From Peribacillus faecalis (GTDB taxonomy: Bacteria > Bacillota > Bacilli > Bacillales > DSM-1321): a stretch of DNA of 64,000 bases. The notes below the pieces were generated by a model. The model saw only the letters and a list, made by a program, of their open reading frames with translations, searched no databases and was not told where the DNA came from. Below, in pieces: positions 8,605 through 17,400 of this stretch. A program made the translations under genes and the position numbers. Positions within the stretch are counted from its first letter, which is position 1; each line of letters starts with the position of its first letter. Location of the stretch: assembly GCF_014712675.1 (NCBI RefSeq), contig NZ_JACXSI010000003.1, positions 32,464 to 96,463 of the forward strand, in the 5' to 3' direction.

Positions 8605-9672
8605 CTAACTATTAATTCGTCCATTTCTCTTTTTTTCCATAATAAGACCCTTTAGCCAGAATATTACCGCTATTAAAAATATTTTTTTTGTCTTAACCAT
8701 AACATTAAGTATAGAGAGGAATATACCTATTTCTTTTTTGTTGATTTTAACCATTTTTTTTGCGGAATTAATAGCTTCTAATCGATTATAAAAATCTCCA
8801 CTAACCATATTATAGACTTTTAGAGTCTTATAAATTTCTCTTAAACTACGTGAATACTTAAATGATTCTGTTGCAATAACATTTATTGCTTCATATTGTA
8901 TTAATGCTATTAAAATTTTATTATACTTGGGTAAGCATTTTATAATACTTGGTTCAATCCTTCTTAGTAATTCAGCATATCTTGTCTCTAATAGTGTTTT
9001 TTTAGTTTGTGTAATTGATCCTTCTCGAATTCGATAATTGTACAAGGTATTAGGTATTTCAACAATTTTATCAGCAGATAGTACTAAGCGACTATTAAAC
9101 AATAAATCTTCTGCATATATCTCTCTATTTTTTTCGAATTTTAAAGAACTCTGCTGTAATAGACTTTTTCTATATAGTTTATTACAACAGATTATGCCAT
9201 ATTTATTTTCAATAAAAGTATTGAAGTAAAAGTTGATTAGAGCACTTTCATCATTAAGATTACTGCAACGGTATTCTGGAATTATCTGTGACATAACAAT
9301 ATTCCGTCTCTTTTGATAATATCCACACATGCAGATATCTGCATTGTATTTTTCTATTTCATAAAGCATATGTTCCAAAAATTCCTTTTCAACCCAGTCA
9401 TCAGAGTCCACAAAAGAAATAAATTCCCCCTCCGCATGTAAAAGACCCGTGTTTCTTGCAGAACTAAGACCTTTATTCTCTTGATATACATATTTACAAT
9501 TATTTTGTTTTTCTATGGTAGTAAGTATGATCTGTTCACTATCATCATTACTACCATCATTAACAATTATTATTTCATAATTTTTGTATGTTTGATTAAA
9601 AAGAGATTCTAAACACTCTTTTACTAACATCCCAGTATTATAGACCGGAACAATTACTGAAATCTTTGACAT
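8605..9672 (-). CDS. Family 2 glycosyltransferase
   Basis: A GT-A fold transferase of 355 residues opening with ISVIVPVYNTGMLVKECLES. It has VNDGSNDDS, GLSSARNTGL and SFVDSDDWVE (the DXD-type metal and nucleotide-sugar site), followed by a C-terminal part with a hydrophobic segment. It is predicted to add one sugar to the lipid-linked repeat unit. A strong AGGAGGG fixes the start at 9672, so its first 35 bases overlap the end of the polymerase gene, suggesting translational coupling. Sugar specificity cannot be read. Confidence 0.88.
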   Translation of the reverse strand: MSKISVIVPVYNTGMLVKECLESLFNQTYKNYEIIIVNDGSNDDSEQIILTTIEKQNNCKYVYQENKGLSSARNTGLLHAEGEFISFVDSDDWVEKEFLEHMLYEIEKYNADICMCGYYQKRRNIVMSQIIPEYRCSNLNDESALINFYFNTFIENKYGIICCNKLYRKSLLQQSSLKFEKNREIYAEDLLFNSRLVLSADKIVEIPNTLYNYRIREGSITQTKKTLLETRYAELLRRIEPSIIKCLPKYNKILIALIQYEAINVIATESFKYSRSLREIYKTLKVYNMVSGDFYNRLEAINSAKKMVKINKKEIGIFLSILNVMVKTKKIFLIAVIFWLKGLIMEKKRNGRINS

Positions 9673-10999
9673 GAGAATCCCTCCTTTTTGACACAGTAGA
9701 TTGTTGCATAGTACAAACAATTATAATCACTAATAAAAGAGGCAGGCCTTCATACATTAAAATGTCAAGACTCATCATACATAAGAATAGTATAATTATT
9801 GGCAAAAAACTCACTTTAGTAACATTAGTTCCTAACGATAATACAGCCATCCTTATTAAGGATATCATAAGGGGTATATAAATTAGCAGGATACCCATTA
9901 TACCTAATTGATAAACAGCAGAAATAATAGTATTATGTGTTGATTTATCTTCATAATAAACTCTGTCATACATACCTATTCCAAAGAATAATACTTCTCC
10001 CTCACTAAATAAAAACTGTTGGTATTGACTTAATATACTTGATCTACCCGTAGTTATTGATTCGATATCCGTCGCTAAGCTCAATCTATATATAATCCCA
10101 TCAAAATATCCCAATTTATATGAAGTGAAAATAAAAATACCAATTGTCAATAAATATTGAACAACTGTACTCAATTTATAATCTTTAATTTTTTTTAGAA
10201 TAACAAACACAGATATTATTATTAATCCTAAAAAGAACATCTTTGAAACTGTAAAAAAAGTGAAGATTATTACTACTAAAGATGATAATATGATTGAAAC
10301 CTTCCTAATTTTACTTGAATTCAAATTTTCTACCGAACTTACAACAAAGCATAGATAGATTAAAACAAGCATAGCTGTGAAGTTAGCATCATTTGATAAA
10401 CCTCCATACCTTAATGCTGCTTCTGAATGTGCATATGTATCATTTGATAAATAGACATTCATAGAAGGGATATCTCGATAAAGTCTCTCAGCAATGAAAG
10501 CGGTAATAAGTCCCAGAGAAAACATATCTAAACATATATCTGCTTTATAATACTGTTTTAAATTAGGAAATAAAAGAACCATAAAAATAAGTGACAAGAT
10601 ATATGGTAGTACCCCATATTCCATTTCATTTTGATTTAATAGTCTAACACACAAAATATATATCACAAAAGTAATGATCATTATTAGTATTTTAATATTT
10701 ATCTTTTTTATATCTTTTAATAAAACTAAAACAAAAATAAAAAACAATAAATGATACAATGTTGGTTGTGTACTATCGATTTTAAGAACTTGAATCCACG
10801 GTAAAGCACAGAAAAGAATTGCAAGTTTTTTATTATTCGGAAGAAAAAAAACACCTGTACACATAATACCCACACTAATAATCGTCAATAGTGAAACACC
10901 GATATAGTGTGAAAAAAATGTTAAAACAAGAGATGAAACACAAATCAGCCAAACAATCATTGTACTATTCGATACCTTTTTAGTTACATATAAACTCAT
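9638..10999 (-). CDS. O-antigen/polysaccharide polymerase (Wzy-like)
   Basis: A 453-residue membrane protein with about eleven to twelve hydrophobic helices and a large extracytoplasmic loop, SLATDIESITTGRSSILSQY, followed by DKSTHNTIIS. This is the usual Wzy/O-antigen ligase loop pattern. It is predicted to polymerise flipped repeat units at the outer face of the membrane. Wzy proteins are poorly conserved, so the call rests on topology, the loop motif and position among glycosyltransferases beside a Wzx gene. Its 3' end overlaps the GT2 gene. Confidence 0.8.
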   Translation of the reverse strand: MSLYVTKKVSNSTMIVWLICVSSLVLTFFSHYIGVSLLTIISVGIMCTGVFFLPNNKKLAILFCALPWIQVLKIDSTQPTLYHLLFFIFVLVLLKDIKKINIKILIMIITFVIYILCVRLLNQNEMEYGVLPYILSLIFMVLLFPNLKQYYKADICLDMFSLGLITAFIAERLYRDIPSMNVYLSNDTYAHSEAALRYGGLSNDANFTAMLVLIYLCFVVSSVENLNSSKIRKVSIILSSLVVIIFTFFTVSKMFFLGLIIISVFVILKKIKDYKLSTVVQYLLTIGIFIFTSYKLGYFDGIIYRLSLATDIESITTGRSSILSQYQQFLFSEGEVLFFGIGMYDRVYYEDKSTHNTIISAVYQLGIMGILLIYIPLMISLIRMAVLSLGTNVTKVSFLPIIILFLCMMSLDILMYEGLPLLLVIIIVCTMQQSTVSKRRDSHVKDFSNCSGL

Positions 11000-11039
11000 T
11001 AATTAACTCATCCTCGGAATTATTTAACATAAATTACCC

Positions 11040-12164
11040 TCATATATTCCTATAAAAATCCAATAACCTTTTTTCCATAGCTCCCCAAGAAAAACTTTCC
11101 TTGTACATTCTTTTCATTTTCTCTGCTATAATTGGCCATTCATCTTTTCTATTAATTAATTTTAATAAAGATTTCTCTAAACTATCATAATTATATTCTG
11201 CTAATTCTCCAATAGATTCTTTCTCTACGATTTCACTCATACCTGTATTTCTTATCATTAATAGTGGTTTTCCTAACATTAAAGCTTCATAGAATTTATT
11301 CGGCGCTGCAAAAAAATGATTAGGGATTATCGGGTCATATATAGCCGTCATAATGTCGCAACTATCCTCTAATTCTAATGTTTTTTTATAAGATAACTTA
11401 CCATAAAATATAATATTTGAATGTTTTTTAGATAATTCATTAAAATACCCCTCATACTCTCCAAACCCACCAATATGAAGTTCATAATTAGAATTGTTTA
11501 TTACGATATCAGCAATTTCTTTTATAAATCTTCCGTTTCCTAATATCCCTACATAAGCTATCTTTATTCTAGCCCCTTCAATTTTTTGGCTTTTTATATT
11601 CATCTTTAAGTTGGCTGGTGTATTGTGAATTATAGCTAGTCTTTTGGGATTTGTCCCAATAATTTGTTTTTTTCGTTTTTCAGAACATATAATAACTCCG
11701 TCTGCAGAATTTATAATCTTTTGATCTTTCTTTTCAATATAACTCTTTAAATACTTAGGTACATTAAAAGCATCAACATAATAATCAAAGATATCGTATA
11801 TAAATTTTTTCTTTAATAGCTTTGCAACCCTAAAAGAAGTATAAGCAGTATCGAAATCACAAGCATGAATAATATCGTATTTTGTTTTATTTTTACAGAG
11901 CCATAAAAATAGCTTTGCTTGAAAAATAGCTAGAGGACGGAGGTTATTCTTCACACCTCCACCATAGGAAGATAAAATACCAAATCTGTTAATCTTAACT
12001 TTACCAGCCTCTAAATTAATATAAGATTCTTTTAGACTATAATTACCATTTCTATCCCATGCTACAATTTCAACATTATATCCTGCTTTTATTAAAGTAT
12101 TGACTTCTTTTTCTACTCTTGAATCAGGGTCAACTGGATTAGAACGTATAAATATTATTCTCAT
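11040..12164 (-). CDS. Family 4 glycosyltransferase (GT-B)
   Basis: A 374-residue GT-B enzyme. Its N-terminal half starts MRIIFIRSNPVDPDSRVEKE, a pattern shared by capsular GT4 enzymes. Its C-terminal donor domain includes IAYVGILGNGRFIKEI, AAPNKFYEALMLGKPLL and the EX7E-like nucleotide-sugar region. It is predicted to add one sugar during repeat-unit assembly on undecaprenyl phosphate at the cytoplasmic face. GGAGA precedes the ATG and only 18 bases separate it from the preceding gene. Confidence 0.86.
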   Translation of the reverse strand: MRIIFIRSNPVDPDSRVEKEVNTLIKAGYNVEIVAWDRNGNYSLKESYINLEAGKVKINRFGILSSYGGGVKNNLRPLAIFQAKLFLWLCKNKTKYDIIHACDFDTAYTSFRVAKLLKKKFIYDIFDYYVDAFNVPKYLKSYIEKKDQKIINSADGVIICSEKRKKQIIGTNPKRLAIIHNTPANLKMNIKSQKIEGARIKIAYVGILGNGRFIKEIADIVINNSNYELHIGGFGEYEGYFNELSKKHSNIIFYGKLSYKKTLELEDSCDIMTAIYDPIIPNHFFAAPNKFYEALMLGKPLLMIRNTGMSEIVEKESIGELAEYNYDSLEKSLLKLINRKDEWPIIAEKMKRMYKESFSWGAMEKRLLDFYRNI

Positions 12165-12182
12165 TTACAAATTCTCCGTTCT

Positions 12183-13301
12183 TTATTTAAAGGGACTGAT
12201 ATGATATATCTTTTTCATTTGATTTAAAATAATTTGCTTATCATATTTTTTAGCTTCTTCAACATTGTAGTTACCCATATTTCTTCTTAATGTGGCGTCA
12301 TCAGTTAATTTAATGATACTAGTCTGAAAACCATCTACATTATCTGATTCAACCAGATAACCGCCTCTATCTTGTTTAATCAAGTCTATATTACCTCTAA
12401 TATTTGAGCAAATTACTGGTAATCCCGCAGCCATGGCTTCCATCAAAGCAACTGGAAGTCCCTCTTGTAGAGAAGGAAATATAAAAATATCCGATGCAGA
12501 ACAAATATCAGGGATGTCTTTTCTAAAGCCCAAAAATTTAACATTAACATTTAATGATAGAGCTAAATCCTTTAGGTACATATCTAATCCACCTTGACCA
12601 CAAATAATATATGTGATTTTCTTATCATTAATTTTTGATAGAGCCCTTATGATGACTTCGTGATTCTTGCGTTTACTTAGTTCACCAATTGATAAAAGGA
12701 CTAAATCTTCTGAAGAAATACCAAGTTCTTCTCTTTTATTATTTTTATCAATTGATGTATTATATTTATTCAAATCTATCCCAACACCAGGTAAATACTG
12801 TTTATCTGGTGTTTTAAAATTCTGTACACGTTTATAATCTTCCATATTAATAGTGATAATAGTATCCGTGTATTTCGCTAAAAACTTTTCAACCGGAAAA
12901 TACATTAACCAATTTATTATTGGTGCACCTCGATAGAAATGAAAGCCATGTGCTGTATATATTACCCTAGTACCCTTTTTTCTATTTTTAATAGCTGATA
13001 GTCTTGCTAAAACACCTCCCATAGGTGTATGACAATGTATAATATCATAATCCTCTTCTTCAATGATTTGGCTTAATTTTTTATAAACTAACAAGTTTTT
13101 ATAATTAAAAGGGGATCTTTCAAATGGGAGATCAAAATATTTATCACAAAAGGGAATATGACATTCTTCTCTTTCATCAAAGTCATTCCTAGCACAAACA
13201 TGCGTTTCATAACCATTTTGTTTCAATAATTTAAGATAAGGCAAATGGAAAACGTTAATGTGAGTTTTCACTACTGTAGCAACAAATAAAACTTTTTTCA
13301 T
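12183..13301 (-). CDS. Family 4 glycosyltransferase (EpsD-like)
   Basis: GT-B glycosyltransferase of 372 residues. The opening KKVLFVATVVKTHINVFHLPYL closely resembles EpsD-type transferases of exopolysaccharide operons. Donor-site motifs include LLSIGELSKRKNHEVII and FPSLQEGLPVALMEAMAAGLP (the EX7E region). HCHTPMGGVLAR lies in the acceptor domain. It probably adds an early sugar after the priming step, given its position directly downstream of the priming transferase. The linkage formed is unknown. Confidence 0.88.
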   Translation of the reverse strand: MKKVLFVATVVKTHINVFHLPYLKLLKQNGYETHVCARNDFDEREECHIPFCDKYFDLPFERSPFNYKNLLVYKKLSQIIEEEDYDIIHCHTPMGGVLARLSAIKNRKKGTRVIYTAHGFHFYRGAPIINWLMYFPVEKFLAKYTDTIITINMEDYKRVQNFKTPDKQYLPGVGIDLNKYNTSIDKNNKREELGISSEDLVLLSIGELSKRKNHEVIIRALSKINDKKITYIICGQGGLDMYLKDLALSLNVNVKFLGFRKDIPDICSASDIFIFPSLQEGLPVALMEAMAAGLPVICSNIRGNIDLIKQDRGGYLVESDNVDGFQTSIIKLTDDATLRRNMGNYNVEEAKKYDKQIILNQMKKIYHISPFK

Positions 13302-13464
13302 CTATATTTCTCCGATTTTGTTTTTATTTTTTAGTTGAGGGTGAATTATCGATAAATTCTTTTTTATTCCTTATGACCTGGATTATTCTTCTATTCATAT
13401 CGGATATGAGTATTTCTGTTAAAAATGGTACACAATAACTCAGTTTTAATTTTATAAAATTTTC

Positions 13465-14118
13465 TTACCGAGCACCTTTTCCAGTCAATACAATCCAAAT
13501 AGTTTTACTGATAATTAACAAATCCATCTTTAAAGATTGTTTCTGTATGTATTCTAAATCAAGCATTAGTTTTTCTTTTGGAGAAATATCATAACCTCCA
13601 TTAACTTGTGCCCATCCAGTAACACCAGGCAAAACAGACAACCTTTCAACAAAACCTGGAATCTCTTTTTCGAATAGAGCAGTAAACTCTGGTCTTTCTG
13701 GACGTGGACCTATTAATGTCATATCCCCTTTAAGAACGTTAAATAATTGTGGTAACTCATCAATTCTTGTCTTACGAATAAAGTATCCAACCTTAGTCAC
13801 GCGAGGATCATTCTTTTGAGCCCACTGCATTCCATGCTTTTCCGCATCAACCATCATTGAGCGTAATTTAATCAATTTAAATACTCTTCCACCTAATCCC
13901 AAGCGTTCCTGCACATAAAAAATTGGACCTTTTGTTTCTAATTTAATTATAAGTGCTGTTATTAAAATTATCGGAACTACTATAAAAAGCCCCATACAAC
14001 ATAGCACTATATCCATCAACCTTTTTACATAGTAATTTTCCAATTGTGTATTTATATTAATATTATGGCCATCTATATTATTTTCTTTTACAATTCTTAA
14101 TCCTGAACTTGAATTCAT
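13465..14118 (-). CDS. Undecaprenyl-phosphate sugar phosphotransferase (priming transferase, EpsL-like)
   Basis: Initiates repeat-unit synthesis by moving sugar-1-phosphate from a UDP-sugar to undecaprenyl phosphate. The 217 residues correspond to the short bacterial sugar transferase class. There is one N-terminal membrane helix ([20 protein letters not shown]), then the catalytic core with [47 protein letters not shown] and [12 protein letters not shown]. It lacks the polytopic N-terminal domain of WbaP-type enzymes. It follows galU by 60 bases. The sugar is not determinable. Confidence 0.92.
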   Translation of the reverse strand: MNSSSGLRIVKENNIDGHNININTQLENYYVKRLMDIVLCCMGLFIVVPIILITALIIKLETKGPIFYVQERLGLGGRVFKLIKLRSMMVDAEKHGMQWAQKNDPRVTKVGYFIRKTRIDELPQLFNVLKGDMTLIGPRPERPEFTALFEKEIPGFVERLSVLPGVTGWAQVNGGYDISPKEKLMLDLEYIQKQSLKMDLLIISKTIWIVLTGKGAR

Positions 14119-14178
14119 TTCCCCACCCCATTCTATTTTGTCTTCTTATGCAAAATATCTCTATACACAAAATCTAAA

Positions 14179-15063
14179 TCAACTATCTTTTACTATTTCA
14201 AACTGGACAGTTTTTTTCATGAATTCTAGTAATTCCATGCGTAATTCAGATTGTTTCAGAGCTATTTCAATCGTAGTTTGAATAAAACCAAGCTTTTCAC
14301 CAACATCAAAGCGCTGCCCTTCAAAGTCATAAGCAAATACTCGTTGTATCTCATTCAGCTGCTGAATTGCATCCGTCAACTGAATTTCTCCGCCGGCACC
14401 TTTTTGCTGTTTATCTAAAAACATAAAAATTTCAGGAGTTAAAATGTAACGACCCATGATTGCCAAATTTGAAGGTGCAGTACCTTGCTTCGGCTTTTCT
14501 ACAAAATTCTTTACCTGATACCTTCTGTCTAGTTGCTCACTCGGATCAATGATGCCATAACGGTGCGTTTCTAAATCTGGAACGGTTTGTACACCAATAA
14601 CAGATGATAGCGTTCTGTCATATTCATTGATTAGCTGTTTTAAGCAAGGCGTTTCGGCTTGCACAATATCATCGCCTAGCAATACTGCAAACGGTTCATT
14701 ACCAATGAATTTTCGTGCACACCATACGGCATGTCCCAAACCTTTAGGTTCCTTTTGACGGATATAATGAATGTCTACTTTCGATGGTGCTTGTACCTTT
14801 TCAAGCAGTTCGTATTTTTCTTTTTCCATTAAATTCGCTTCCAGCTCAAAAGCAATATCAAAATGGTCTTCAATTGATCGCTTTCCCTTTCCAGTAACAA
14901 TAATAATGTCTTCAATTCCGGATTCGATCGCTTCTTCTACTATGTATTGAATGGTCGGTTTATCTACTATCGGCAGCATTTCCTTTGGCATTGCTTTCGT
15001 TGCCGGCAAAAACCTTGTCCCCAATCCCGCGGCCGGTATAATTGCTTTTCTTACAGTTTTCAT
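14179..15063 (-). CDS. galU: UTP-glucose-1-phosphate uridylyltransferase
   Basis: Makes UDP-glucose from UTP and glucose-1-phosphate, feeding this operon and, through galE, UDP-galactose. The 294-residue protein shows the nucleotide-binding loop [21 protein letters not shown], then [12 protein letters not shown], the [10 protein letters not shown] metal site, and [15 protein letters not shown] precedes the ATG. It is the first gene after the 620-base leader that contains the EAR-like RNA and several hairpins, so its expression and that of genes after it may depend on antitermination. Confidence 0.95.
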   Translation of the reverse strand: MKTVRKAIIPAAGLGTRFLPATKAMPKEMLPIVDKPTIQYIVEEAIESGIEDIIIVTGKGKRSIEDHFDIAFELEANLMEKEKYELLEKVQAPSKVDIHYIRQKEPKGLGHAVWCARKFIGNEPFAVLLGDDIVQAETPCLKQLINEYDRTLSSVIGVQTVPDLETHRYGIIDPSEQLDRRYQVKNFVEKPKQGTAPSNLAIMGRYILTPEIFMFLDKQQKGAGGEIQLTDAIQQLNEIQRVFAYDFEGQRFDVGEKLGFIQTTIEIALKQSELRMELLEFMKKTVQFEIVKDS

Positions 15064-15091
15064 CCCACATTTCCCCCTTGCTTACTTCTAT

Positions 15092-15148
15092 AAATAGATA
15101 GTGAATAATAAAGAACTTCTTTCCTAATCATTCACTATCCATCTATTA
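15092..15148 (-). repeat. Inverted repeat in the galU leader
   Basis: ATAGATAGTGAAT and ATTCACTATCCATCTAT form a long imperfect stem about 30 bases before the galU start. It may shape the 5' untranslated region; no known riboswitch was recognised. Confidence 0.5.
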
Positions 15149-15168
15149 ACATTGATGATTAAAAAACT

Positions 15169-15186
15169 AACTATAACGTTATAGTT
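15169..15186 (-). terminator. 18-bp perfect palindrome with T tract in the galU leader
   Basis: AACTATAACGTTATAGTT is a perfect palindrome followed on the minus strand by AGTTTTTT. It could act as a weak intrinsic terminator between the EAR-like RNA and galU, or as an operator. Confidence 0.4.
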
Positions 15187-15221
15187 TTAATATCAAATTC
15201 AGCTCTTTTTCATTTTATAAA

Positions 15222-15352
15222 AAAATATGGGCATCTAACCCACCCTCACACCATACTCCTGACAACAAACGTGTCTAAGGTAATGCGTCTCATTACCCAC
15301 AGCATAGCCGAGTGCCTCCATCGATAACGGATAGGAAGCCTTACCGGTTAAG
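15222..15352 (-). ncRNA. EAR-like (epsC) antitermination RNA in the eps operon
   Basis: A GC-richer island inside an AT-rich 620-base gap, exactly where Bacillus eps operons carry the EAR element: after the tyrosine kinase gene and before the next biosynthetic gene. On the minus strand it contains a GGTAATG/CATTACC hairpin with a five-base loop, a GACA/TGTC hairpin, a GCTTCC/GGAGGC stem and a T-run-flanked hairpin at its 3' end. EAR is known to let polymerase read through downstream terminators in eps operons. The call rests on position, size and structure; I could not compare it with the covariance model. Confidence 0.7.
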
Positions 15353-15684
15353 TTTCACTTAACATTTTATATCCCTAGTGTTTTCATCTCTTTAAATGAG
15401 GTACATTAAAATGATGAAGTTCAATCAACAAGTGGTTCAAATCATTCACTGTTATTATTCGCTAATTATTCAATTACTCAATTAAACATTTGTGAACATT
15501 TAGTTCTTAACCTAAATAACTTTCAGATTTGCCGTTTTATTTCCCTTTTTAAAAACCTGTATTATTATTCCGTCTTTTGGATTACATAATGATTTTAAAT
15601 TATTATAATTCCGCAACTTATATACTAGTATTTCTCAGAAAAATAAGCTGAATCCATTTTCCAACAGAACTCAGCCAATAACAT

Positions 15685-16383
15685 TTAATTTCCGTAGTAA
15701 TAATAGTAACTGCTGTCACCTGTTACCTTCTTATTATTAATGACTGCACCAAGCAACGTACTGCTCGTTGCCTGCAGCATATCTTTTGCTTTCTTCGCAT
15801 TTTCAATCTCGGCTTTACCGCTTGATATGACAAGTACTGTACCATCACAAATGTTGGCCACTATTTGCGCATCGGTAACTGCTAATAACGGAGGCGTATC
15901 GATAATTACTGTATCGAACTCCATCCTAATTTGATTGAGTAGATCCTTCATCATCTTTGATCCTAAAAGTTCAGCCGGATTTGGTGGTACGGGGCCGCTT
16001 GTCAGCACATATAAGTTGTCAACATCTGTTGTTTTTACCGCATCAGCTAACTCAATCTTTTTCATAAGAACATTTGTTAAACCAAATGTATTAGTTTGAT
16101 TGAATGTATAATGAACGGTAGGTTTCCTTAAATCCGCATCGATAAATAGTACCTTTTTGGCTTGCTGTGCCATTACGACAGCAAGATTGGCAGCTGTTGT
16201 CGATTTCCCTTCGCCCGGAACAGACGAAGTAACCATAATAATCTGCATTTCCTTGTCGACTGCTGCAAATTGAATATTTGTACGAATAGTTCTGTATTGT
16301 TCAGAGATTGGCGACTTAGAATTCGTATATGCGATTAATTTCCTTTTGTTATTCTGTAACAAATTGCTTTTCTTTTTAAACAT
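15685..16383 (-). CDS. Bacterial tyrosine kinase (CpsD/EpsB-like)
   Basis: BY-kinase that autophosphorylates a C-terminal tyrosine cluster and, with its membrane activator, controls polysaccharide chain export. The 232-residue protein has Walker A (SSVPGEGKSTTAANLAV), Walker A' (LFIDADLRKP) and Walker B (FDTVIIDTPP), and ends in a Tyr-rich tail (SSYYYYYGN). GAGGTG four bases before the ATG at 16383 sets the start, giving an 8-base overlap with the upstream modulator gene. No cognate tyrosine phosphatase gene lies in this window. Confidence 0.93.
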   Translation of the reverse strand: MFKKKSNLLQNNKRKLIAYTNSKSPISEQYRTIRTNIQFAAVDKEMQIIMVTSSVPGEGKSTTAANLAVVMAQQAKKVLFIDADLRKPTVHYTFNQTNTFGLTNVLMKKIELADAVKTTDVDNLYVLTSGPVPPNPAELLGSKMMKDLLNQIRMEFDTVIIDTPPLLAVTDAQIVANICDGTVLVISSGKAEIENAKKAKDMLQATSSTLLGAVINNKKVTGDSSYYYYYGN

Positions 16384-17116
16384 GGCGCACCTCACGTTTT
16401 CCAATTCGGCTGCTATTTGAATTCACATGAACTTCATCTTTTTCGGTAATCATCGGAATAACGCCAAGCACTGGAATGTTTAAATACTTTTCAACATCCT
16501 GTTCCGTTTTAATTGTATTGTCCAAATACTCAAGCAAGAAGGCTAGACCGATTGATAGCATTAAACCGATAACAAGCCCGATTGCAATATTTAATAACGG
16601 CTGGGGCTTAATTGGCGACATATTTTCATCAATCTCCGCTTTTGCAAGGATCTTCACATTATCAACGTTCATAATGTTAGCCACTTCTCTTTGAAAGACA
16701 TCTGCTACTTTGTTAGCTATTGCTAACGCATTTTTCGGATCTTCATCTTGCACATTAATGTTCACAACTTGCGAATTTTGTTCACTGGAAACTGTTATCT
16801 TCTCATTCAAAACATTCGTAGACATATCCAGTTTGAGTTCTTCTTTCACAATATCAAGAATTGCCGGACTTTTTATAATGACGTTATATGTATTAATCAA
16901 CTGTAAATTTGTCTGTACTTCATTGTAGTTATATGCTGATTCTTCATTTTTCGCCTGATTGACTAACAATTGTGTTGATACTTGATAAATCGGTGTTAAG
17001 AAAAAGTAGCTGACGATTCCGCTGATCATCACTGCTAATATCGTAACGACAATGATTAAATTCACTCTTTTTCTCAACGTTGCAAACAACTCTTTTAAGC
17101 TAATCGTTTCTTCCAT
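16376..17116 (-). CDS. Chain-length/kinase modulator (Wzz-type, EpsA-like)
   Basis: Membrane adaptor that activates the adjacent tyrosine kinase and sets polymer length. The 246-residue protein has two transmembrane helices (VNLIIVVTILAVMISGIVSYFF, about residues 17-38, and PLLNIAIGLVIGLMLSIGLAF, about 172-192) around an extracytoplasmic Wzz domain. The proline-rich motif before the second helix (SPIKPQP) is typical. The cytoplasmic C-terminus would contact the kinase. It is the first gene of the operon and overlaps the kinase gene. Confidence 0.9.
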   Translation of the reverse strand: MEETISLKELFATLRKRVNLIIVVTILAVMISGIVSYFFLTPIYQVSTQLLVNQAKNEESAYNYNEVQTNLQLINTYNVIIKSPAILDIVKEELKLDMSTNVLNEKITVSSEQNSQVVNINVQDEDPKNALAIANKVADVFQREVANIMNVDNVKILAKAEIDENMSPIKPQPLLNIAIGLVIGLMLSIGLAFLLEYLDNTIKTEQDVEKYLNIPVLGVIPMITEKDEVHVNSNSSRIGKREVRHV

Positions 17117-17203
17117 TTTCCCTCCACACTTCCAAAATCAAAATATTCAATTGCTAATTTTGAAAGTTTTTGTCGTAATTTATTTAATTTTCTCACTTGT
17201 ACT

Positions 17204-17231
17204 ATGATATAACATTTCTAGAAAAATTCAA
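17204..17231 (-). promoter_or_regulatory. Candidate promoter of the polysaccharide operon
   Basis: On the minus strand TTGAAT and TATCAT are separated by 16 bases, about 90 bases upstream of the first gene. A SigA-type promoter is inferred by eye. Confidence 0.35.
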
Positions 17232-17371
17232 TTAAATCCTAATGTTTTCTCGAAGTTTTTTTAAAATTACTAATTTATCAATACATTTTATTACGGTTTT
17301 GTAAACCACTATTATATAAATGAACAAAAAGTAAATATCTCTGTCTCTTATGTGAATATTTCTTGAACGTC

Positions 17372-17400
17372 AAAAAAGCGGACATGTCGTCCACTTTTTA
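17372..17400 (-). terminator. Terminator of the beta-propeller gene
   Basis: AAAAAGTGGAC/GTCCGCTTTTTT hairpin with a five-base loop at the end of the beta-propeller gene. Confidence 0.8.

Noticed and set aside
15222-15352. c-di-GMP or c-di-AMP riboswitch
   Set aside because: I could not match the conserved cores of those riboswitches; position in the eps operon favours the EAR element.
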